From Trebonia sp. (GTDB taxonomy: Bacteria > Actinomycetota > Actinomycetes > Streptosporangiales > Streptosporangiaceae), in NCBI GenBank assembly GCA_030038035.1, contig JASHPP010000151.1, positions 1 to 9,161 of the forward strand: 9,161 nt of DNA, read 5' to 3'. The notes below the pieces were generated by a model. That model did not search any database. It worked only from the letters and a program-made list of their open reading frames with translations, and was not told the DNA's origin. A program made the translations under genes and the position numbers. Numbering within the stretch: position 1 is the first letter of the stretch; every line of letters begins with the position of its first letter. Shown in pieces: positions 1 through 4,850 of the stretch.

Positions 1-761
1 TGCTGTGCACCGCGTTCGGCGACGGGGGCGAGCGGGTCGTCGACTTCCGCGACGTCACCGCCGCCAAGGAGCTCGAGGAGGCCAAGGACCTGTTCCTGGC
101 CACCACCAGCCACGAGCTGCGCACCCCGATCACCGTCGTGCAGGGGTTCGCGTCCACGCTGGCCAGCCGGTGGGACCAGCTCTCCGACGCCGACCGCCGG
201 GCCGCGGTGCGGACGATCGCCGAGCGGGCGGGCTCACTGGGGCGGCTGGTCGAGCAGCTGCTGCTCGGCGCCAGGGCCGGCGCGGACCAGCTGCCCGTCA
301 ACAACGGTCCGTTCGACCTGGCCGGGTTGCTGCGGACGACGGTCACCTCGTTCGGGCCGCTGTCGGACAGGCACGAGGTCGTCGCGGAGATCCCGGCGGA
401 CCTGCCGCTCGCGCACGGCGACGCGATGGCGACCGACATCATCGTCGGGCAGCTGCTCGAGAACGCGTTCAAGTACTCGCCGTCCGGCGGGCTGGTGACC
501 GTGCGGGCGCGGGTGACGGGGCCGATGATCGAAGTGGACGTGGAAGACGAGGGGATCGGCATCGCGCCCGGGGACCACGAGCGGATCTTCGAGCGGTTCG
601 TCCAGGGCGAGACCGGCGACCGCCGCCGGTTCGGCGGGGTCGGCATCGGCCTTTACATCGTGCGGCGGCTCGCCGTCGCGCAGAACGGGACCGTGGTGGC
701 CCAGTCGCGTCCCGATGGCGGCACGGTCATGCGGCTCAGCCTGCGCCGCGCCGACATCTAG
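1..761 (+). CDS. Sensor histidine kinase, C-terminal part (PAS end, HisKA, HATPase_c); 5' truncated by window edge
   Basis: Reading from base 3, the frame is open to the TAG at 759-761 and gives 252 residues; the start lies before the window. The first residues (VVDFRDVT, about 12-19) look like the end of a PAS/PAC sensor domain. A short linker helix leads to the HisKA H-box SHELRTP (36-42), with His37 the phosphoacceptor. The ATP-binding domain follows: N-box LLENAFKYS (151-159), G1 box DEGIGI (182-187), F-box IFERF (195-199) and G2 GGVGIGLYIV (211-220). All boxes needed for autophosphorylation are intact, so the visible part is a functional class I kinase core. Membrane segments, signal input and the cognate response regulator are not visible. 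The stop codon lies inside the first copy of a 30-bp tandem repeat, and the gene converges on the ABC ATPase gene downstream. The family call is firm; the stimulus is unknown. Confidence 0.93.
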   Translation, partial: LCTAFGDGGERVVDFRDVTAAKELEEAKDLFLATTSHELRTPITVVQGFASTLASRWDQLSDADRRAAVRTIAERAGSLGRLVEQLLLGARAGADQLPVNNGPFDLAGLLRTTVTSFGPLSDRHEVVAEIPADLPLAHGDAMATDIIVGQLLENAFKYSPSGGLVTVRARVTGPMIEVDVEDEGIGIAPGDHERIFERFVQGETGDRRRFGGVGIGLYIVRRLAVAQNGTVVAQSRPDGGTVMRLSLRRADI

Positions 762-810
762 CCCCAGCTAGCCAGACAGGCGGACATCTAGCCCCAGCTA
801 GCCAGACAGC
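751..810. repeat. 30-bp tandem duplication at the kinase stop codon, CTAG-rich
   Basis: Bases 751-780 and 781-810 are two adjacent 30-bp copies that match at 28 of 30 positions, differing only at the 2nd and 30th bases. The first copy contains the last kinase codons and its TAG stop; the second repeats the stop in the same frame, since the period is 10 codons. With the next few bases the region carries five CTAG tetramers (758, 768, 788, 798, 810), spaced 10, 20, 10 and 12 bp. GCTAGC at 797-802 and 809-814 can pair around a 6-nt loop. The region lies between two convergent genes. A termination or protein-binding role is possible but unproven. Confidence 0.85.
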
Positions 811-838
811 TAGCCCTCCGGCGGCCGGCCCCGGGTGG

Positions 839-1621
839 TTACAGGCGGGCCTGCTCCCGGTCGCGGGGCTCGCCGCCGGTCGCGACCAGGTACTCGTCGA
901 CGACGCTGGGCACGTCGTCGCTGTCGCGCAGGATCTGCCCGGCCTCCATCCAGATCACCCGGTTGCAGCTCTGCTCGATCTCACCGAGATTGTGCGCGAC
1001 GAGGAACACGGTGCCGGCTTCGTTGCGCAGTTCCTTGATCCGGTCGTGGCTCTTGGTGCGGAAGGCGGCGTCACCGGTGGCCAGCGCCTCGTCGATCATG
1101 AGGATCTCGTGGCTCTTGGCCGAGGCGATCGCGAACCGCAGGCGCTGTGCCATGCCGGTTGAGTAGGCGCGCATCGGCAGGTCGATGAACCGGCCGACGC
1201 CGGAGAAATCCACTATCTGCTGGTAACGGGCCTTGACCTCCTGCGGAGGCATGCCCATCGCGAGGCAGCCGAGCACCACGTTCCGCTCGCCGGTGAGGTC
1301 GTCGAGCAGCGCGGCGTTGACGCCAAGCAGCGCCGCCTGGCCGGTCGTGTAGACGGCGCCGTGCTCGGCGGGGAGCAGCCCGGCGATCGCCCGCAGCAGC
1401 GTGGACTTCCCCGACCCGTTCCTGCCGATGATGCCCATCACGTCGCCGTGGTTGACGACGAAGGAGATGCCGCGGATCGCGTGCACCTCGCGGATGGACG
1501 CGCGACGCTGCCGCTTGACCACGCGCATCAGCGCGGTGGCGGCGGTGCCCTTGTTCCCGCCGGCCCCGTACACGCGGTACACCACGTGCAGGTTGTCAAC
1601 CACAACGGTCGGGTCAGCCAC
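839..1621 (-). CDS. ABC-2 type polysaccharide/teichoic acid/galactan exporter, ATP-binding protein (Wzt/RfbE/TagH family)
   Basis: A 260-residue ATPase that would drive export of a lipid-linked cell-envelope polysaccharide through an ABC-2 permease at the cytoplasmic membrane. Visible motifs are Walker A GRNGSGKST (66-74), the degenerate signature YSTGM (153-157) in place of LSGGQ, Walker B ILMIDE (173-178) and the switch His210 in LVAHN. The YSTGM signature and the short N-terminal strand before the ATPase core are typical of the Wzt/RfbE/TagH subgroup. There is no C-terminal glycan-binding extension, unlike the long Wzt proteins. I chose the GTG at 1621 because GGGTGG lies just upstream and the protein then begins MADPTVVVDNLHVVYRV, as expected for the family. 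ATG 1639 (266 residues) is a good alternative; the open frame to 1774 is not a natural N-terminus. No permease or glycosyltransferase gene adjoins it, so the partner must be encoded elsewhere. It is transcribed divergently from the HATPase gene. Confidence 0.9.
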   Translation of the reverse strand: MADPTVVVDNLHVVYRVYGAGGNKGTAATALMRVVKRQRRASIREVHAIRGISFVVNHGDVMGIIGRNGSGKSTLLRAIAGLLPAEHGAVYTTGQAALLGVNAALLDDLTGERNVVLGCLAMGMPPQEVKARYQQIVDFSGVGRFIDLPMRAYSTGMAQRLRFAIASAKSHEILMIDEALATGDAAFRTKSHDRIKELRNEAGTVFLVAHNLGEIEQSCNRVIWMEAGQILRDSDDVPSVVDEYLVATGGEPRDREQARL

Positions 1622-1667
1622 GGTGCCACCCAGGAACATGGTCGGAATAAGCGAAGGCCACGACCTG

Positions 1668-1673
1668 ACGTTA
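1668..1673 (-). promoter_or_regulatory. Possible -10 element for the ABC ATPase gene
   Basis: On the minus strand these bases read TAACGT, which fits TANNNT and equals the hexamer upstream of bpa. Transcription would start near 1660, leaving a leader of about 20-40 nt depending on which start codon is used. No convincing -35 box is seen, so this is only a candidate. Confidence 0.25.
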
Positions 1674-1740
1674 CCTTGTCGGCGCGCCAGTTGCGCCACG
1701 ACGGCATGGACATGTTGTCGGCTAACGCCCGCGAAATACG

Positions 1741-1765
1741 GCGAACACGGTTTCACCGCGTTCGC
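1741..1765. promoter_or_regulatory. Dyad in the divergent intergenic region, overlapping a possible SigB-type promoter
   Basis: The 184 bp between the divergent ABC and HATPase genes contain an inverted repeat with arms GCGAACACGG (1741-1750) and CCGCGTTCGC (1756-1765). Nine of ten positions pair around a TTTCA loop. It could be an operator or an RNA hairpin. On the plus strand GTTT (1750-1753), 15 bp, then GGGCAT (1769-1774) resembles the actinobacterial stress-sigma (SigB/SigH-type) pattern of GTTT and GGGTAT, with one base off in the second box. That would give a transcript starting about 40 nt before the HATPase start. The dyad is seen directly; the promoter is inference. Confidence 0.4.
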
Positions 1766-1823
1766 ACGGGGCATTCCGCTCGTAACCGGGTTCGTTCAGT
1801 TCCACGGACGGGGCGGAGTGTCT

Positions 1824-2378
1824 ATGGAGGTGGCTACGAGCGCGCTACTGCTCCCGTTTACAGCCTCTAGCGTCGGCGTAGCCCGCCGTCGCCTGATCGG
1901 TGACCTCACCGAAGCAGGCGTTTACGAGGGAACGGCCTGTGACGCCGGGCTAGTGATTAGTGAACTTATCAGCAATGCCCTGGTGCACGCTAGACCGCTT
2001 CCGGGTCGAACTGTGAAGGTCTCGTGGACGCTGCGCCAGGACAGCGTTGAGGTTGCGGTAAGCGACGGCGGCGGCCCTACGGTGCCCGCGGTGAACGAGC
2101 CGTCCAGCTGGTCGCTCGGCGGCCGCGGCCTGGGGATCGTTGCCCGGCTGTCGCTGCGCTGGGGGGTTTGCGCTGGCGACGGCCACTGGGACAGCGAGCG
2201 TGACGAGGACGCCGGCCCGGCCGGCGAGCCCGGCAGCGGGCACGACGGCTCCGCCGACGGCTTCCGCGACGGCTGCCCGGGCGCCGCCGATCCTGGCGAG
2301 ACGACCGTGTGGGCGGAAGTGCCTGTCCGATACGGCAGCCCGGCGAGTTTGGTAATTGCATGGTCGCGGGACGCGTAA
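1824..2378 (+). CDS. RsbW-like ATP-binding regulatory protein (HATPase_c_2, anti-sigma factor/serine kinase family)
   Basis: A 184-residue cytoplasmic protein of the GHKL ATPase family used in partner switching, where it binds either a sigma factor or an STAS antagonist and can phosphorylate the latter. The N-box ELISNALVHA (47-56) has Glu47, Asn51 and His55. The G1 motif is SDGGGPTVP (80-88) and the lid glycines are GGRGLGIV (99-106), followed by RLSLRWGV. The last strand (TTVWAEVPV, 160-168) is normally reached a few residues after RWGV. Here an acidic, Gly/Asp/Ser-rich insert of about 43 residues (117-159) intervenes and is probably a disordered loop. The ATG at 1824 has GGAG 5 nt upstream and gives the usual length of N-terminus; upstream codons in this frame are intergenic. 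The STAS gene at 3779 encodes a candidate antagonist. The sigma-factor partner is unknown, and the protein might instead be a stand-alone ATP-binding regulator, common in Streptomyces relatives. Confidence 0.88.
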   Translation: MEVATSALLLPFTASSVGVARRRLIGDLTEAGVYEGTACDAGLVISELISNALVHARPLPGRTVKVSWTLRQDSVEVAVSDGGGPTVPAVNEPSSWSLGGRGLGIVARLSLRWGVCAGDGHWDSERDEDAGPAGEPGSGHDGSADGFRDGCPGAADPGETTVWAEVPVRYGSPASLVIAWSRDA

Positions 2379-2469
2379 TCCTGTCTGGAAGTGGTGATAA
2401 CTTCTCGCGGGGGATGCCGCGCGGTGAAGTCCGCGTAATTCGGCACGTGCGGCAATCGCGGGAGAAGAC

Positions 2470-3714
2470 ATGTTTCCGGGGGGATTCGTGTCCGAGTTCT
2501 ACGGGGTGGACAGTGAGACCGGACGCCTGCGCACGGTGCTGGTGCATCGGCCTGGAGCGGAACTGCGAAGGATAACGCCGCAGCACAGTTGCGGGATGCT
2601 GTTCGCTGCCCTGCCATGGGCCGAACGCGCGCAGCAGGAACACGACGCGTTCGCCGACGCGCTGCGGGCGCAAGGCGTGGCCGTCCTGTACCTGACCGAG
2701 TTGCTGCAGGACGCGCTCGAGTACGCGGCGGCCAGGCAGCAGGCGGTCGACTCAGCGCTCAACGACCCCCGGCTGGGTGACGAGCTGCGCGGCCAGCTCA
2801 GGACCTTCCTCGAAGGCCTCGGCCCTGAGGAGCTCGCCCAGGTGCTCATCAGGGGGCTGGCACGCGATGAGTTCCCCGGCGGGCGCGGCCCGGTCTTCGG
2901 GCTGCTCGACGCCTGGGACTTCGTGCTGTGCCCGCTGCCCAACCTCGTGTTCGCCCGCGACTCAAGCGTGTGGATCGGGGACAGCGTGGCGGTGACAAGC
3001 CCGCAGGGCAGGCGCGCCGAGGCCGAACTCGCCGCGATCGTCTTCGCCCACCACCCGATGTTCGCGGGCACCAAGCGGCTGTACGAGCCGGGCCACGAGC
3101 TGCTGGCCGGCGGTGACGTGCTGCTGCTCGCGCCCGGGGTGGTGACGATCGGGACCGGCGCGCAGACCTCGCCGGCGGGCATGGAGCGACTCGCGCGGCA
3201 GGTGTTCGACAGCGGGTTCGCGCACACCGTGCTCGTCGTGCTCATGGACCCAGGCGGCACCGACTGCCTGGACACACTGTGCACGCTCGCCGGCCCGGAC
3301 ACCGTGGTGATGCGGCCCGCGGTGGCGTACTCGCTGGTCGCCCGGACGATCACCCCGCACGGCGACGGGCTTCGGCTGTCGCATCCCCAGCCGTTCCTCG
3401 GGGCCGCCGCGCAGGCGATGGGAATTGGCCGGCTGCGGGTCATCGAGACCGGCCTGCGTCCGGGCCGGCCCGGGTGCCCGGACGGTCCGGGGAGCCAGTG
3501 GGACGACGCGGGGAACCTGCTCGCGCTCGGCCCCGGCACGGTGGTCTCCTACGAGCGCAACACGCTGACCAACGCGCGCCTTGAGGCGGCGGGCATCGAG
3601 GTGATCCGGGTTCCCGGCGGCGAGCTGGCCGGCTGCCGGGGCGGCCCGCGCGCCATCTGCTGCCCGCTCGGCCGGGACCCGGCGAGCATGCCGGACGAGC
3701 GCGAGCGCGCCTGA
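2470..3714 (+). CDS. Arginine deiminase-family protein with a degenerated active site (probable pseudoenzyme)
   Basis: A 414-residue protein, about the full length of bacterial arginine deiminase (ArcA; arginine to citrulline plus ammonia), and homologous along its whole length. Family landmarks include LRTVLVHRPG (20-29), LPNLVFARDSS (156-166), GGDVLLLAPG (214-223), CLDTLCT (266-272), QWDD (343-346), YERNTLTNARLE (361-372) and RGGPR (390-394). The catalytic set is broken. Using P. aeruginosa numbering, Asp166 (here D164) and Asp280 (D268) remain. Glu224 of EGGD is A213, His278 of HLDT is C266, and the nucleophile Cys406 of the RCM(S/T) motif is A395 in PRAICCPL. The GERT(S/T) motif is GAQTS (230-234). 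C397 and C398 sit 2-3 residues past the nucleophile position. Classical hydrolysis is therefore unlikely. No arcB, arcC or arcD is nearby. ATG 2470 has GGGAGA upstream; GTG 2488, with a G-rich Shine-Dalgarno and N-terminus MSEFYGVDSETGRL, fits the family equally well. It lies between RsbW- and RsbV-like genes. Fold certain; function unknown. Confidence 0.9.
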   Translation: MFPGGFVSEFYGVDSETGRLRTVLVHRPGAELRRITPQHSCGMLFAALPWAERAQQEHDAFADALRAQGVAVLYLTELLQDALEYAAARQQAVDSALNDPRLGDELRGQLRTFLEGLGPEELAQVLIRGLARDEFPGGRGPVFGLLDAWDFVLCPLPNLVFARDSSVWIGDSVAVTSPQGRRAEAELAAIVFAHHPMFAGTKRLYEPGHELLAGGDVLLLAPGVVTIGTGAQTSPAGMERLARQVFDSGFAHTVLVVLMDPGGTDCLDTLCTLAGPDTVVMRPAVAYSLVARTITPHGDGLRLSHPQPFLGAAAQAMGIGRLRVIETGLRPGRPGCPDGPGSQWDDAGNLLALGPGTVVSYERNTLTNARLEAAGIEVIRVPGGELAGCRGGPRAICCPLGRDPASMPDERERA

Positions 3715-3765
3715 CCACGAGATTTCCCGCGCCGCGACGGCTAGCGTTCTGGCTGCAAGTGGCGG

Positions 3766-3778
3766 TAGGGTTCCAGCC
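3766..3778 (+). promoter_or_regulatory. Leaderless-type -10 element for the STAS gene
   Basis: TAGGGT (3766-3771) fits the actinobacterial TANNNT -10 box and stands exactly 7 nt before the GTG at 3779, which puts the transcription start on the start codon. The same spacing recurs at three other genes in the window. AGGG could also act as a weak Shine-Dalgarno, so a leadered transcript is not excluded. No clear -35 box is seen. Confidence 0.5.
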
Positions 3779-4120
3779 GTGGAGCTCAAGGTCTCAAGTC
3801 GGTCTCACGGAGATCACGCGATCGTGACCGCGTCGGGAGAAATCGACCTCTATACCGCTCCGCGGCTGCACAGCGAGCTTGCCGCAGTCATCGCCAGCTC
3901 CGCACCCGGATCCAGGGTCATCGTCGACATGTCCGGGGTGGAGTTCTGCGATTCCACCGGCATGAACGTCTTGCTGACGTGCCTGCGCCAGGCACGTGAG
4001 CGTGGCGGTGAGCTCGAGCTCGCCGCGCCGCGCCTGGCGGTCAGGAAGATCCTCCAGGTGACGGGGCTCGACTCCGTGTTCACGATCGGCCAGGACCCGG
4101 CGGTGCTCCCCGGCACGTAA
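3779..4120 (+). CDS. STAS-domain anti-anti-sigma factor (RsbV/SpoIIAA-like)
   Basis: A 113-residue single STAS domain, the normal size for RsbV/SpoIIAA proteins. These bind an RsbW-type kinase and free its sigma factor unless phosphorylated on a conserved serine. The N-terminal strand is followed by GEIDLYTAP (20-28), the usual GELD.x.T.P element. The phosphorylation loop is VEFCDSTGMNVLL (54-66), with Ser59 in the D-S-T-G motif as the predicted phosphosite. The C-terminal part (LQVTGLDSVFTI, 92-103) is also canonical. The GTG at 3779 gives the standard N-terminus. It follows the arginine deiminase-like gene by 64 bp on the same strand, and the RsbW-like gene is upstream of that, so these two proteins are natural candidates for a kinase/antagonist pair. 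They may be cotranscribed, although the TAGGGT box suggests this gene also has its own promoter. Confidence 0.93.
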   Translation: MELKVSSRSHGDHAIVTASGEIDLYTAPRLHSELAAVIASSAPGSRVIVDMSGVEFCDSTGMNVLLTCLRQARERGGELELAAPRLAVRKILQVTGLDSVFTIGQDPAVLPGT

Positions 4121-4126
4121 CCGGGG
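4108..4126 (+). terminator. GC-rich hairpin over the STAS stop codon, possible terminator
   Basis: CCCCGG (4108-4113) and CCGGGG (4121-4126) pair perfectly around a 7-nt loop that contains the TAA stop. There is no T-tract, as is common for weak actinobacterial terminators. With only 6 bp, and partly coding sequence, it may have no termination role. Confidence 0.3.
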
Positions 4127-4144
4127 CCAGGGGGCCGGCGCCGC

Positions 4145-4157
4145 TACTATTCTCCCC
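4145..4157 (+). promoter_or_regulatory. Leaderless-type -10 element for the GT2 gene
   Basis: TACTAT (4145-4150) is a near-consensus -10 box exactly 7 nt before the ATG at 4158. The 7 nt between are pyrimidine-rich (TCTCCCC), so there is no Shine-Dalgarno; initiation on a leaderless mRNA is the simplest reading. No strong -35 box is visible. Confidence 0.65.
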
Positions 4158-4850
4158 ATGACACAGGTCGCTGTCGTCATCCCGGCGTACGACGAGGCCG
4201 ATCGCGTGGGCGCGACGGTCGCCGCTGCCGCGACGCTGGCCGCCGTCGACGTGGTCGTGGTCGTGGACGACGGCTCGCGGGATGGCACCGGGCGCGCCGC
4301 GCGCGAGGCAGGCGCTTCGGTGCTGCGGCATGCCCGCAACCGCGGCAAGGCGGCCGCCATGGACACTGGCGCAGAAGCCGTCCGCCTGCTCGACCAGCGC
4401 GAGCCGCGGGCGTCGCCGCGGCCCCTGCTGTTCCTCGACGCCGACCTGGGCGCGACCGCCGCCGCGGCCGGGGCGCTGATCACGCCCGTGCTTGCGGGCG
4501 AGGCCGACATGACGATCGCGGTGTTCGCCGACAGGGTCAAGCTGGGCGGCCACGGCTTGGTGGTGCGGCTGTCCGGCGCGGGCATCCGCCGCGCGACCGG
4601 CTGGACGCCGGCCCAGCCGCTGAACGGGCAGCGGTGCCTGTCCAGGGCGGCCTATGACGCCGCGCGCCCGCTGGCCCGCGGGTTCGGCGTCGAGACCGCG
4701 ATGAGCATCGACCTCAAGCGCAAGGGCTTCCGCATCGCCGAGGTCGAGGTGCCGATGGCGCACCGGGCGACCGGCACCGACCTGCGGGCGCAACTGCACC
4801 GCGCGCGCCAGTTCGCCGACGTGGCCCGGGCGCTCGCCACCCGCCTGTGA
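4158..4850 (+). CDS. Family 2 glycosyltransferase, DPM1-like (candidate polyprenyl-phosphate sugar synthase)
   Basis: A 230-residue soluble GT-A fold enzyme. Motifs in order are VVIPAYDEADRV (6-17), the nucleotide-binding VVDDGSRDGT (35-44), NRGKAAAMDTG (61-71) and the metal-binding DAD in LFLDADLG (91-98). The acceptor-side region LNGQRCLSRAAYD (155-167) is followed by GFGVETAMSIDLKRKGFRI (175-193), where ETAMSIDL is typical of GT2 enzymes. No transmembrane helix is visible, as in DPM1-type enzymes that transfer a sugar from GDP-mannose or a UDP-sugar to polyprenyl phosphate at the inner membrane face. Its TGA overlaps the next gene's GTG (sequence GTGA), implying translational coupling to a GT-C enzyme that uses polyprenyl-phosphate sugars. 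The sugar and acceptor are inferred from this pairing; a GpgS-like or other GT2 role cannot be excluded. Confidence 0.88.
   Translation: MTQVAVVIPAYDEADRVGATVAAAATLAAVDVVVVVDDGSRDGTGRAAREAGASVLRHARNRGKAAAMDTGAEAVRLLDQREPRASPRPLLFLDADLGATAAAAGALITPVLAGEADMTIAVFADRVKLGGHGLVVRLSGAGIRRATGWTPAQPLNGQRCLSRAAYDAARPLARGFGVETAMSIDLKRKGFRIAEVEVPMAHRATGTDLRAQLHRARQFADVARALATRL

Noticed and set aside
5..1162. A long plus-strand open frame crossing the histidine kinase and ABC genes
   Set aside because: It is in a different frame from the kinase and is Arg/Gly/Ala-rich; it spans two convergent real genes, so it is a GC shadow.
1622..1774. N-terminal extension of the ABC ATPase to 1774
   Set aside because: The added residues resemble no ABC ATPase N-terminus, and they would cover the divergent regulatory region with its dyad.
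2388..2404. GAAGT/ACTTC inverted repeat upstream of the deiminase-like gene
   Set aside because: A 5-bp stem with a 7-nt loop is expected by chance at this scale; no other support for an operator or attenuator was found.
2499..3539. A 346-codon minus-strand open frame opposite the arginine deiminase-like gene
   Set aside because: It shows Ser/Pro/Ala-rich shadow composition with no motif, while the plus strand has full-length family homology.
2470..3714. Annotation as an active ArcA for arginine catabolism
   Set aside because: The nucleophile Cys, catalytic His and EGGD Glu are all replaced, and no arcB, arcC or arcD is nearby; the family name is kept but not the activity.
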